From assembly GCF_009829075.1 (NCBI RefSeq), contig NZ_WUQZ01000018.1:19435-83434 (forward strand): DNA of 64,000 nt, written 5' to 3'. This DNA comes from Sphingobacterium composti (lineage in GTDB: Bacteria > Bacteroidota > Bacteroidia > Sphingobacteriales > Sphingobacteriaceae). Below, in pieces: positions 52,007 through 61,503 of this stretch (position 1 is its first letter; the number at the start of each line of letters is the position of its first letter). Below the pieces are notes generated by a model that saw only the letters and a program-made list of their open reading frames with translations, was not told where the DNA came from and made no database searches. Made by a program: the position numbers and the translations under genes.

Positions 52007-54011
52007 ATTCTTGTTTTTTCTCTTTCGGTGGAAAGAAAAATTGCATGGGGCTCAACAAGAATAAAGCCCAAATTGCTTTGCTTACTAATACCAATTCGTA
52101 CAGCTTCATCTTACGTGCGCGGAACGCAAGTATTAATGATAAGGTAAAACTGACTATAAAATTTACAAATCCAATCACGCCAATACCTACAATACCCCAG
52201 ATAATCATATCCGTAGGTGCTCTCCAATCACTACCATACATGCCTAGAGCTAAATTTCCACTTGCAAATGTGATGTGACGGATGTCAATGTCTAAGCCCA
52301 AAAATATACCTATTGATCCAGTCATTCCCATAAAAACACCGAACCAAATATTGGAGATCACACCAGCCCATTTCTTTTTGTACCATTCAGCGAATTTTTT
52401 GGTTTTTTCTTTGCCAAATACTTTTTTAATGATGGGATGCTGCTCTATTCGGAAGTACAAGGAATTGTATTTATCACGGTTTGCGACACTTCCTGCGATA
52501 ATTCCTGATAAGAATAAGAAAACGCCAGCTATAGCTGCGTGATATATTGCAGGTGAATCAACCGGGTCTAAGTCGGTAAGAAGTCCTCTCCATTTTGAAG
52601 ATGCGATATTGTACGAAAATAGAGTGTCTATTCCCCAAATGAGTAACATAGCAATCGGGAAAGCTAATAAAACGTTACCTACAAAAGCAATAAACTGCGA
52701 ACGAAAGACTCTTGAAAAGAAGTTGGCAAAAGACCAATATTTATAATTACGTTCTTCCTTATTTCCTGTTTTGCGTTGTAATGCACTGACTAATGCTGAT
52801 GCAGTCATCGCTGGTTGCTTGGTGGCTAGTGTGCAACCTAACAAATAAATTGCTGTAAATCCCAACGCATAATTCAAACTGTATAAAACAGCATGTCCGA
52901 AGATACTGGTGTCCGCTTTTGACATCAATACTTTGATAATACATAGAAAGGCGACGATACAACCACCCCCGCAAGCTGACCAAAACATATTGGTATATTC
53001 TTTCTTCGAAGAAGTAATATAATGCTCACCAGTTTGCGCTGTGTGTTGTGTGATTTCGTAAGCAATGGATTGTGTACTTTCATTGACTAGTCGGCGTACA
53101 TTTGTTTTGTTAACATTGATATAAATCAATTTTTTAATCAATGAAATTGTCTGTTCCACACCTTTATTAGGGTCATCCAAAACTAAATAGTTCAGGATTT
53201 CTCGTATACGTCCCAATTGCTGTCTTAGTCGTAATAAAGATTGATTTACTTTCATCGAAATTCCCAATTTGTGTGAGTTCGCAAAAGCGTCATCTATGTA
53301 TTTGTCACACTGATTTAGAAGAATGTTTATTTGCTTGTAATATATGTCAGAGCTTTCAAGATGTGGTCTTTTCTGCGAACGAACATACTGAATAATATTT
53401 GTCATTTCTTGCAAAAGACCAATAAATGGGTTGTCAAAATTCCGATATTCAGGAGTCATTTTACTGACATCTGCTTCCATAGCACGTCCCGAAACCCGCT
53501 GAGTCAATACTTCTAAACCATAGAGTATTTCTGATACAGCATGTTTATCCACATTATCGGCATAAATGTTTTTGCTTTCCAATAACTCGAACAAGCTGAT
53601 GAGTTGTTCGCCAGGAATTGTTGCAATCCACTCCGAATCTTTTCGGTCATAAAAAATCTGATTCAATATAAATTCTAGAGAATCTAATGGAGCTTGATGT
53701 GGGATAAATCTTGCGACCAACCTAAGTCGTAGTTCATATAAAAAGTCACTATAATTTATGATGCCTACATCCGATATGATTTGATCAAAATCTTTTTTTG
53801 AAATACTTAGAGACTCAATTTTCTCCAACAAAATATTTCTGTATTCAGCATTGGTTTGTAATAAATCCAACAAATCCTGAATATCAACCAATACGGCATT
53901 TCGCTGTTTTCTATATATATTGACTAAATCTATGATAAAATCTAAGCCCTCGATGTCGTTTCTAGTTGCGTTTTCAAAGAGTTGTATCAAGTTTTGTTTG
54001 GTCTGTACCAT
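52005..54011 (-). CDS. PF10136 ('site-specific recombinase', Gcr-like) multi-pass membrane protein
   Basis: The 668-residue protein has a soluble helical N-terminal half (residues 1-340, for example LRLRLVARFIPHQAPLDSLEFILNQIFYDRKDSEWIATIP). A C-terminal membrane half follows with about seven segments (AVLYSLNYALGFTAIYLLGCTLATKQPAMTASAL, FIAFVGNVLLAFPIAMLLIWG, and others). The arrangement and the TKQPAMTASAL stretch fit PF10136, which databases call site-specific recombinase after gonococcal Gcr. The membrane topology argues against DNA recombination. No recombinase catalytic motif (Tyr or Ser type) is visible. It is convergent with pyrB and monocistronic. Function unknown. Confidence 0.7.
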   Translation of the reverse strand: MVQTKQNLIQLFENATRNDIEGLDFIIDLVNIYRKQRNAVLVDIQDLLDLLQTNAEYRNILLEKIESLSISKKDFDQIISDVGIINYSDFLYELRLRLVARFIPHQAPLDSLEFILNQIFYDRKDSEWIATIPGEQLISLFELLESKNIYADNVDKHAVSEILYGLEVLTQRVSGRAMEADVSKMTPEYRNFDNPFIGLLQEMTNIIQYVRSQKRPHLESSDIYYKQINILLNQCDKYIDDAFANSHKLGISMKVNQSLLRLRQQLGRIREILNYLVLDDPNKGVEQTISLIKKLIYINVNKTNVRRLVNESTQSIAYEITQHTAQTGEHYITSSKKEYTNMFWSACGGGCIVAFLCIIKVLMSKADTSIFGHAVLYSLNYALGFTAIYLLGCTLATKQPAMTASALVSALQRKTGNKEERNYKYWSFANFFSRVFRSQFIAFVGNVLLAFPIAMLLIWGIDTLFSYNIASSKWRGLLTDLDPVDSPAIYHAAIAGVFLFLSGIIAGSVANRDKYNSLYFRIEQHPIIKKVFGKEKTKKFAEWYKKKWAGVISNIWFGVFMGMTGSIGIFLGLDIDIRHITFASGNLALGMYGSDWRAPTDMIIWGIVGIGVIGFVNFIVSFTLSLILAFRARKMKLYELVLVSKAIWALFLLSPMQFFFPPKEKKQE

Positions 54012-54339
54012 CTACGTGATTGTGTGAGTATTTAAATACAATTCGGATAAAATACGTTTTTATAACAGAATGCACAAAGAGCATCTTTGTTTTTGTAATA
54101 ATTAAGCTATTGAAATATAATTCACTAATGTGAAAAAATGTTAAAAATTACGTTTAGTGCTACTTAATCGTAAAATTAGCGTTATAAAAGTGGTTTACTA
54201 ACAGATGTTAACAACTTTTGAGGAAAACTTGCAACTTTACTACTATTTTAGTAGAATGAAGAATAGTATCTATTTAGCACACTAAGAGAAGCTGTTCAGG
54301 ATGATTTTTAGAAAATTTAGATAAAGAAAATACACCATT
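54012..54339. other. 328-bp divergent intergenic region (membrane protein and TPR operon)
   Basis: This AT-rich spacer contains one short palindrome, ACAAAGAGCATCTTTGT (54074-54090), and a CTACTATTTTAGTAG-like inverted repeat near 54239-54253. I find no full TTG-N19-TAnnTTTG promoter and no coding frame. Promoters for both flanking genes must lie here but are not identifiable by eye. Confidence 0.4.
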
Positions 54340-57300
54340 ATGTACAAGAAAATTTACGGATTGGGTGTCGCATTGAGCTTGATGTCTATACCAGTTTTTG
54401 GTCAGCAGACAGCATGGCAAGATATAAACAGAGCATATAAGACAGGTTTAGAATTATACGAACGTGGTAAATTTAGTTCTGCAGCCAAACAATTTGATAA
54501 AGTCGAAGAGCTGCGCACGAAATCCACGCTTCAGTTAGATGAAACGGAAGAGTTAACTTTGATTAAGGAAGGCGTACGTTTTTATCAGGCTGTATGTGCT
54601 CTTGAACTTGGAGATTCGGATGCAGAAGGTCGTTTTTTGAAGTATATTAAAGATTATCCAGCTAGTGCAAATTCTAAAGCTGCATATTTTCAGATTGGAC
54701 GTTCATATTATGCCAAGAAAGATTACCCTAAAGCTATTGAATGGTTTACAAAAATCGAAAGTAGGAATTTAGCAGGAGCTGAAAATATAGAATATCGCTT
54801 TAAATTGGGTTATGCGCAATTTATGACCAATGATTATAAAGCAGCTAAACCACTATTCGAAAAATTAAAAGACGAAAATAGCCAATATCAAGAAGCTTCT
54901 ATTTATTATTATGCGTACTTATCTTATTTAGATGCAGAATATAAAACTGCATTGAATGAGTTTGAGCGTCTAAATGGTTCTAAGACATTTGAAACTACAT
55001 ATCCTTACTACATCACCGCTTTGTACTTCTTAGATAAGCGCTATGATGATGTGTTGAGCTATGCATTACCAATTTTGCAAACTACCAAACAAGAATATGA
55101 GACAGAAATGTTCCGTATTATCGGTGCAACATATTTTATTAAAGGTGATTTAGCAAAATCAAAACAATATTACGATAAATTCCAAGCGCAAGATCAAGGT
55201 AAAACTCAGAATAACCAAGATAGTTACCAAATAGGTTATATCGCTTACAAATTAGGTGATTATGAAAAAGCGATAACGGAATTAGAAAAAATGACTGATC
55301 CGGATGAATATTATCAAAGTGCGATGATAACATTGGGTGATGCATTTATCAAAACAGGAAATAAACAAAGTGCACGTAATGCTTTCTTCAAAGCTTCGAA
55401 ATTGGATTTTGATCCACAGTTGAAGGAAGAAGGTTTGTTCAATTATGCGAAACTGTCGTATGAATTAGAGTTTCATCAAGTAGCTTTAGATGCGGTTCAA
55501 GAGTATTTGGACACATACAAAAGCAACAAGCGTAATGAGGAAGCCAAGACATTATTGGCGGAAGTGTTATTAAGTACTAAAAACTACCGTAATGCGGTTG
55601 ATGTATTGGAGTCATTCCCGTTGACATCTAAAGAATCTAAAGCAGCCTATCAAAAAGTTACTTTTTATCGTGGTTTAGAATTTTACAACGAACGAGCATT
55701 CGAAAATGGTATTTCGATGTTTATACGCTCTGAAGCCAATCGTTTTGACGAAGAGATTTATGCGCTAGCGACATACTGGAAAGCAGAAGCGATGTACGAA
55801 GTGCGTAAATACAAAGAATCGGTTGCTAACTTCAATAAATTCTTACAGTTGCCTGCTGCAAGGAAAACAGACGTGTATCATTATGCGAATTATGCTTTAG
55901 CTTATGCGGCATTCAGAAATGATAATTATAATACAGCGGCTAATTATTTTGAGAGATTCTTAGCTGGTGGAGGCAAAGATGGTATTGAGTTAAATACTAA
56001 AAACGATGCGATTGCTCGTTTGGCAGATTCTTACTTTGCCTCAAAAAACTATAGCAGAGCCTTATCTTATTACGACCGTTTGATTAGTTCAAATGCGCAA
56101 AGTCAAGATTATGCTTTATTCCAAAGAGGGATTATCCAAGGATTACAGGGTGACAACAATGCGAAGATTGCGACGTTGAATTCTGTAATTGCAAAATATC
56201 CAAAATCAAATTATGCGGATGATGTGGCTTTTGAGATCCCTTATACCTATTTCTTGATGAATGACTATGATAGAGCTATTAGCGGCTTAACGTCAATGGT
56301 TGAGAAATACCCAAGAAGCTCTTACGTACCTCGTGCATTGTTGACCATTGGTTTGGTACAATACAACCAAGACAACACAGATGCTGCACGTCAAACTTTC
56401 GAACGTGTAGTCAGCGAATACGCCACTACGGATGAGGCAAAACAAGCTATTCGCTCGATAGAAAATATTTATTTGGATAAAGGCGATGCGTCTGGTTACA
56501 TTCGCTATGCGACTTCTACAAATATCGGTAACCTTTCTCAAGCAGAACAAGATTCTCATACTTTCGGGATATCTAGAAACTTATTTGAACGTGGAAATTG
56601 GCAAGGTGCTATAGAGGCAGTAAATGCTTACTTCGACAAGTTTCCTAAGCCAATTAATGAAAAGTTTGCTCGATTTATCCGTGGTGAAAGTTATGCGCAG
56701 CTAAAGCAAGATAAAGAGGCATTACATGATTTCAACATCATCATGAATGACTGGACGTCAGCGTATACGGAGAAGACTTTAATCAGTGTCTCAAAACTTC
56801 ATTTACGCAATAAAGCCTATAATGAGGCTGTTCAAGTGTTGAAGAAACTAGAGTTGACTTCAGAATATAAAGAAAACTATGGTTTTGCAATCAAAAATTT
56901 ATTGGTAGCGTATTATAACATTGGTGATCCTGTCGAGACATTGACTTATGCTAATATTTTAAAAAATTACGAGAAGTCATCAGAAGAGGATATTGGCTTA
57001 GCGCACTTGTATGCTGCAAAGGCATATACTAAACAAAATAAGGCTGCTGATGCGACCAAAGAATTAAACTTAGCTGCATTAAAATCAAAAACAGAAACTG
57101 GTGCAGAAGCACGCTATTTGGTAGCTGAGCAACAGTTGAAAGCTAAACAATTTGATAAAGCTATAGAGTCAGCATTTGATATTGCCAATACATTTTCATC
57201 GTACGATTATTGGGTGGCTAAAGGCTTTATCTTAATGTCGGATGCATACGTAGGCAAAGGAGATAAGTTCCAAGCGAAGGCTACACTAGAGAGTGTAATT

Positions 57301-57369
57301 GAGAATTATGAAAATGATTCTGATGATGTCTTGAAAACTGCGAAAGAACGTTTACAAAAATTGAAATAA
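54340..57369 (+). CDS. Exported tetratricopeptide-repeat protein (CpoB/BamD-like architecture)
   Basis: The 1009-residue periplasmic protein has a signal peptide (ending VFGQQ) and some twenty TPR-like helical pairs over its full length, for example AAYFQIGRSYYAKKDYPKAIEWFTKIE and SYQIGYIAYKLGDYEKAITELEKM. It likely acts as a scaffold between outer membrane and peptidoglycan factors. In this phylum the gene is followed, as here, by a beta-barrel gene and ExbB/ExbD/TonB-type genes. That suggests a role like CpoB (YbgF) in a Tol-Pal-like complex, which is inference. The next start codon is 18 nt after its stop. Confidence 0.87.
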   Translation: MYKKIYGLGVALSLMSIPVFGQQTAWQDINRAYKTGLELYERGKFSSAAKQFDKVEELRTKSTLQLDETEELTLIKEGVRFYQAVCALELGDSDAEGRFLKYIKDYPASANSKAAYFQIGRSYYAKKDYPKAIEWFTKIESRNLAGAENIEYRFKLGYAQFMTNDYKAAKPLFEKLKDENSQYQEASIYYYAYLSYLDAEYKTALNEFERLNGSKTFETTYPYYITALYFLDKRYDDVLSYALPILQTTKQEYETEMFRIIGATYFIKGDLAKSKQYYDKFQAQDQGKTQNNQDSYQIGYIAYKLGDYEKAITELEKMTDPDEYYQSAMITLGDAFIKTGNKQSARNAFFKASKLDFDPQLKEEGLFNYAKLSYELEFHQVALDAVQEYLDTYKSNKRNEEAKTLLAEVLLSTKNYRNAVDVLESFPLTSKESKAAYQKVTFYRGLEFYNERAFENGISMFIRSEANRFDEEIYALATYWKAEAMYEVRKYKESVANFNKFLQLPAARKTDVYHYANYALAYAAFRNDNYNTAANYFERFLAGGGKDGIELNTKNDAIARLADSYFASKNYSRALSYYDRLISSNAQSQDYALFQRGIIQGLQGDNNAKIATLNSVIAKYPKSNYADDVAFEIPYTYFLMNDYDRAISGLTSMVEKYPRSSYVPRALLTIGLVQYNQDNTDAARQTFERVVSEYATTDEAKQAIRSIENIYLDKGDASGYIRYATSTNIGNLSQAEQDSHTFGISRNLFERGNWQGAIEAVNAYFDKFPKPINEKFARFIRGESYAQLKQDKEALHDFNIIMNDWTSAYTEKTLISVSKLHLRNKAYNEAVQVLKKLELTSEYKENYGFAIKNLLVAYYNIGDPVETLTYANILKNYEKSSEEDIGLAHLYAAKAYTKQNKAADATKELNLAALKSKTETGAEARYLVAEQQLKAKQFDKAIESAFDIANTFSSYDYWVAKGFILMSDAYVGKGDKFQAKATLESVIENYENDSDDVLKTAKERLQKLK

Positions 57370-57387
57370 CAAGAAATAGGATATAAG

Positions 57388-59109
57388 ATGAAATTGCATA
57401 AAACAGTATTTAAGAATTATGCTATAGTAGCATTGTTATTAGGATTGGGGCAACAAGTCTCTGCACAAGTTGATCCCGAAAGACCAGTAACGATTGATTC
57501 TTTTGATGTAGTCCGTGACTACAAGCCTATTCTTGCTGATGCGGTAAAGATTCGTCGTAGCCCAGATATGACAAATAAACGAGCGTATATGCCCAAATTG
57601 TCCTATGGAAATGTTCCTGACAAAAAATTGGATATCAATACGGGGCTTAAAGAACTGACTGTTCAAGAATTGCCATTTACGCGTGTACAAGATATAACGT
57701 CTAACTTTGTGAAGTTGGGTGTTGGTAATCTAGGGACTATTCTTGGTGAAGCATATATAGCAAATGAAGAATACGAAAATTTACGTTTTGGTGCATTTTT
57801 GAAACATTTGAATCAGAAAGGTTCGCTAGAAGAGCAAAAATTCTCGAGACAAGAGATTGGTATTTTTGGACGTCGTGTTTTGGATGCCTTTACGGTTGAC
57901 GGAACGGTTGGTTACAATCGTTATGCAACGCGTTTTTACGGGATCCCAGTAGATTTGAGTGGTTTTACTCTTAATCCATCAAAAGAAGCGCAAGCATTTA
58001 ATGATATCTACTTCACAGGCGAATTGACAAGCAACTTTGATCCAAATAATGAAGAAGCAATTTCTTATTCTGCAAAATTGGATGCGTATACATACAAAGA
58101 TAAATTTGATGGTAGCGAAAATTCAATCGCATTGTCGGGTTATTTAAATAAGCGCGTTCGTACATTCAATATTGGAGCAAACGTTGCTTTAGATTATAAT
58201 GGAATTGGTGGAGTAGGTGATGGTTTGGGTAAATTTAAAAACTCTGTAGCGAGTATCAATCCGTATATCAGCTTCAAAGGAACAAATTATACATTGACTT
58301 TAGGGGGCAATATAGTTTCAGAGTTTGGCGACGAAAGCAGGTTTAATATTTTCCCAGCAGCTGAAATTGATTTTTCTTTGGTTCCGGGCTATATTCATTT
58401 GTTTGGTGGGTTGAATGGTGGAGTGCAAAAAGCTTCTTATAAACAACTTACGCAGTTGAATCCTTATTTAGGTCCAAACCAAACTTTTCAAAATCAAGTA
58501 GATCGTTTGCATGTCTTTGGTGGTATCAAAGGGAATGCTGGCGCGACATTTGGATATAAAGCAAAAGTTATTTATAAATCTATTGAAGGATTACCTTTAT
58601 TTATGAATAGCCTTGATGCACCATTTCGTTTTGATTTAGTTTATGATGGTAATGAGGATGACCAAACAAAGTATTTCGGTATCGAAGGCGAAATTAATGT
58701 TCGTTTATCACAGTTAGTAAATTTAGGAGGTCGTCTTAATATTGATGGCTACACAATGGCGACGCGAGATGAGGCTTGGCATACGCCTAAATTGCGATTA
58801 GCGGCAAATGCACGCTTTAATATCTCAGAAAAATTGTATATTGATGCAGAAGCATTATTTCATGGATCGACATGGGCAGCTACATATGATTATGATTTAA
58901 ATTTATCTCCTGCTCGTATAGAGAATTCGTATCGTAAAGTAACAGTACCTGAGTTTTTTGACTTAAGCGCTGGAGCTGAATACAAAGCGATGTCTAATTT
59001 GGGGATATTTATTAAAGCAAATAATATTTTTAACAAAGAATACCAACGCTATCTGTATTACCCAAGATTGGGTTTCAACGTGATAGGTGGGGTTAATTTT
59101 TCATTTTAA
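57388..59109 (+). CDS. TonB-dependent-receptor-like outer-membrane beta-barrel without a plug domain
   Basis: The 573-residue protein has a signal peptide (ending QVSAQ). A short periplasmic stretch (VTIDSFDVVRDYKPILADAVKI) leads into a barrel of alternating strands that ends in the classic C-terminal pattern NIFNKEYQRYLYYPRLGFNVIGGVNFSF. The final residue is Phe, the BAM signal. There is no CarboxypepD or plug domain, so it is not a normal importer. It may be a structural outer-membrane anchor for the energised complex encoded downstream. It lies 18 nt after the TPR gene and 45 nt before the HU/SPOR gene. Confidence 0.85.
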   Translation: MKLHKTVFKNYAIVALLLGLGQQVSAQVDPERPVTIDSFDVVRDYKPILADAVKIRRSPDMTNKRAYMPKLSYGNVPDKKLDINTGLKELTVQELPFTRVQDITSNFVKLGVGNLGTILGEAYIANEEYENLRFGAFLKHLNQKGSLEEQKFSRQEIGIFGRRVLDAFTVDGTVGYNRYATRFYGIPVDLSGFTLNPSKEAQAFNDIYFTGELTSNFDPNNEEAISYSAKLDAYTYKDKFDGSENSIALSGYLNKRVRTFNIGANVALDYNGIGGVGDGLGKFKNSVASINPYISFKGTNYTLTLGGNIVSEFGDESRFNIFPAAEIDFSLVPGYIHLFGGLNGGVQKASYKQLTQLNPYLGPNQTFQNQVDRLHVFGGIKGNAGATFGYKAKVIYKSIEGLPLFMNSLDAPFRFDLVYDGNEDDQTKYFGIEGEINVRLSQLVNLGGRLNIDGYTMATRDEAWHTPKLRLAANARFNISEKLYIDAEALFHGSTWAATYDYDLNLSPARIENSYRKVTVPEFFDLSAGAEYKAMSNLGIFIKANNIFNKEYQRYLYYPRLGFNVIGGVNFSF

Positions 59110-59121
59110 CAAATAGAATTA

Positions 59122-59129
59122 TAACTTTG
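59122..59129 (+). promoter_or_regulatory. Candidate internal -7 box before the HU/SPOR gene
   Basis: TAACTTTG fits TAnnTTTG and ends 25 nt before the ATG at 59155. No exact -33 element is visible. It could supply the ExbB/ExbD/TonB genes independently of the TPR-barrel pair. Confidence 0.4.
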
Positions 59130-59154
59130 CATCAGATAATTATAGTTTAAATAG

Positions 59155-60237
59155 ATGATTCTAGGAAGACAAGTAAATTCTTTGCTCCAAAGACATTCAG
59201 CAGTGTTTGTTATTGGTTTAGGTACGTTTAGGCGTATCCGCACTTCTGCGTCTTATGATGCTAAGCGTAATGTTGTTTTACCGCCATTGAGTTATATCGA
59301 ATTTGAACATGATGCTTCGGATGGATATGATTTTTCTTTGTATGTACAACAGAGTAATCAAATAGAAAAAAGCGAAGCTGAATTACTCTTACAAAAAGAA
59401 GTTGACAAGCTAATTGACATTATACATACAGATGGTCAAGCTACAATTGATGAACTTGGATATTTGGTGGCATATGGCAATTCTTTTATATTCAAACCGT
59501 TAGATTTAAGTGGTTTTCAGTTTGTGCCAATAGAAGACCCATATCAAAATCCTGTCGGAGATGATAATGAAGCTTCAGCCATTAGTGATGAAAGTTCACC
59601 TATTGCAGCAGTTACGGGGATAGCAAATGCAGTAGAACAGGAGTCTGCTCAGTCTACTACCGTAGAAGAACCTGTATATTCTTTCCCACATGCTGGACAA
59701 CCTCATGATCTTTTCGAAGAAGAAAGTCCAAAAAGAAATAATGCTATAGTCTATGTTTTACTGGCTGTGGTGGCATTAGTAGCCTTAGGAGGAATTTACT
59801 ATTACAGCATAATTTCTAAAAAATTAGATAATGTTGATCAATATCTAAATTCTATTGATTCAGTAGATATAGAAGCAGATACACTAACTAATTTAGTAGA
59901 TTCAAATGCATTACTTCCTTTAGATTCCTTGGTGTCAAACGAAGCTGATTCATTGTTATTAGTCGAGCAAAAAGTAGAAAAACCAATCGTGGAAGAGCCG
60001 GTTTTGCATAAGTACACGATTGTCATAGGAACGCATCCAAAATTGGAACAGGCACAGCAAGAGGCGGCGGACTATAATAAAAAAGGTTTTAAGCATGTAC
60101 GGGCATTGCCATCTAATTTAGAGAAAAATAGAAAGAAAGTAATCTGGGACACTTACCCAACAAAAGAGTTACGTGACTCAGCTTTACGCTATGTACAAAA
60201 GAATGTCAAGTCAGACGCTTGGCCAACAGTTTTATAA
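59155..60237 (+). CDS. HU-CCDC81-like plus SPOR-domain single-pass membrane protein
   Basis: Of 360 residues, positions 1-125 resemble the two prokaryotic HU-CCDC81 domains (LLQRHSAVFVIGLGTFRRIRTSASYDAKRNVVLPP, then DEAELLLQKEVDKL-type helices and a short strand region). An acidic linker follows, with a transmembrane helix at about 195-216 (AIVYVLLAVVALVALGGIYYY). After a Ser/Asp-rich linker, a C-terminal SPOR domain occupies about residues 284-360 (HKYTIVIGTHPKLEQAQQEAADYNKKG). SPOR domains bind denuded peptidoglycan strands at division sites. The protein may link a cytoplasmic factor to septal peptidoglycan in the same pathway as the following ExbB/ExbD/TonB proteins. Confidence 0.85.
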   Translation: MILGRQVNSLLQRHSAVFVIGLGTFRRIRTSASYDAKRNVVLPPLSYIEFEHDASDGYDFSLYVQQSNQIEKSEAELLLQKEVDKLIDIIHTDGQATIDELGYLVAYGNSFIFKPLDLSGFQFVPIEDPYQNPVGDDNEASAISDESSPIAAVTGIANAVEQESAQSTTVEEPVYSFPHAGQPHDLFEEESPKRNNAIVYVLLAVVALVALGGIYYYSIISKKLDNVDQYLNSIDSVDIEADTLTNLVDSNALLPLDSLVSNEADSLLLVEQKVEKPIVEEPVLHKYTIVIGTHPKLEQAQQEAADYNKKGFKHVRALPSNLEKNRKKVIWDTYPTKELRDSALRYVQKNVKSDAWPTVL

Positions 60238-60278
60238 GAAGTAAATAGAAACCAATAAAATAAATAGTATTACATATT

Positions 60279-60980
60279 ATGTCATTCATTCAAGACAACC
60301 CAATCGTAGATTCATTGAATCAACTACAACAACAAGCAATTGCCGTAGCGCCTCCAGTAGAGGATCAAAATCTTATTCAATTACTTATGAAAGGTGGTTG
60401 GATTATGATTCCAATCGTAATATTGTTTTTCATTGGATTAGTGATATTTATCGAGCGTTATATTACAATCAGTAAAGCTTCTAAATCAGATGGTAATTTG
60501 ATGGCTCAGATTAAAAGTAACGTATTGTCAGGCAAATTAGATTCTGCAATAGCAGTATGTCGCTCTAGTAATTCTGCTTTAGCGCGTATGCTTCAAAAGG
60601 GTTTGACTCGTGTGGGTCGTCCAATTAAAGATATTGAAGGAGCTATCGAGAACGCAGGTAAATTGGAAGTTTCTCGTTTAGAAAAAAACATTAATATATT
60701 AGGTATTATCGCAGGTATCGCACCGATGCTAGGTTTCGTTGGAACTATCTTTGGTGTAATTCAAATTTTCCGTGAGGTAGAAATTGCCGGTGGTATTGAT
60801 ATAGGTTCAGTTTCAGGAGGTCTTTATGTTAAAATGATTGCGTCAGCTTCAGGATTGACGATTGGTATTTTGGCATACATCGGTTATCATATCTTGAATA
60901 TGATGGTAGAGCGTTTAATCCTTAAAATGGAAACCGAAGCAGTTGAGTTTATTGATTTATTAGATGAACCTGGGGTTTAA
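60279..60980 (+). CDS. MotA/TolQ/ExbB-family proton-channel protein
   Basis: This 233-residue inner-membrane protein has three membrane segments (about 38-58, 138-160, 178-200), with IMIPIVILFFIGLVIFIERY and the conserved NINILGIIAGIAPMLGFVGTIFGVIQIFREVEIAGGIDIG loop. It forms the stator of a proton-motive-force machine with ExbD/TolR. Here it lies in the TPR-SPOR locus, so a TolQ-like envelope role is as likely as TonB-dependent import. The gene is 30 nt before ExbD. Confidence 0.93.
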   Translation: MSFIQDNPIVDSLNQLQQQAIAVAPPVEDQNLIQLLMKGGWIMIPIVILFFIGLVIFIERYITISKASKSDGNLMAQIKSNVLSGKLDSAIAVCRSSNSALARMLQKGLTRVGRPIKDIEGAIENAGKLEVSRLEKNINILGIIAGIAPMLGFVGTIFGVIQIFREVEIAGGIDIGSVSGGLYVKMIASASGLTIGILAYIGYHILNMMVERLILKMETEAVEFIDLLDEPGV

Positions 60981-61010
60981 TCGAGAACCAATTTTATAAT
61001 CGGATAGACC

Positions 61011-61418
61011 ATGAATATAAGAAATAGAAGAGGAAAACCGACAGCAGAAGTACATACGGCTGCGTTGAATGATATCATGTTCTTTTTGATGTTATTCTTC
61101 TTGTTGGCTTCAGCAGTAGCAAACCCTCAAGTGGTGAAATTATTGTTGCCAAAATCAAGTGCAGGTGAGCAATCAGTAGCAAAGAAAACAGTTACAGTAT
61201 CTATAACTGCTGATTTGGCATATCATGTAGACAAGCAAACTGTACCTTATGAGGCTTTGGAACAGACATTGCAAGCGCAAATGAATGCAGGAGAGGAAGT
61301 TACTATTATGCTTTATGCAGATAGTACCGTGCCTATCCAAAATGTTATATCCGTAATGGATGTTGCAAACCGTTTGAAAATCAAATTGGTATTAGCAACT
61401 GAACCAAAAAAGGATTAA
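61011..61418 (+). CDS. ExbD/TolR-family energy-transducer protein
   Basis: The 135-residue protein has one membrane helix (LNDIMFFLMLFFLLASAVANP). The protonatable Asp21 at its start, as in ExbD Asp25/TolR, is essential for proton flow in the family. The periplasmic domain ends with VTIMLYADSTVPIQNVISVMDVANRLKIKLVLATEP, the ExbD/TolR fold. It works with the preceding ExbB/TolQ-type protein and the following TonB-like protein. An 85-bp AT-rich gap follows before the TonB gene. Confidence 0.93.
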   Translation: MNIRNRRGKPTAEVHTAALNDIMFFLMLFFLLASAVANPQVVKLLLPKSSAGEQSVAKKTVTVSITADLAYHVDKQTVPYEALEQTLQAQMNAGEEVTIMLYADSTVPIQNVISVMDVANRLKIKLVLATEPKKD

Positions 61419-61503
61419 TACAATTGATAAATTGACAAATTGAAAGTCGCAAAGTCTAATTAATTTTCAAGTATTTTAATTTTGACTTTTTTAATTTAAA
61501 ACA

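Noticed and set aside
52005..54011. Reading the PF10136 protein as a mobile-element integrase
   Set aside because: It is a membrane protein without a Tyr or Ser recombinase site, and there are no attachment repeats nearby.
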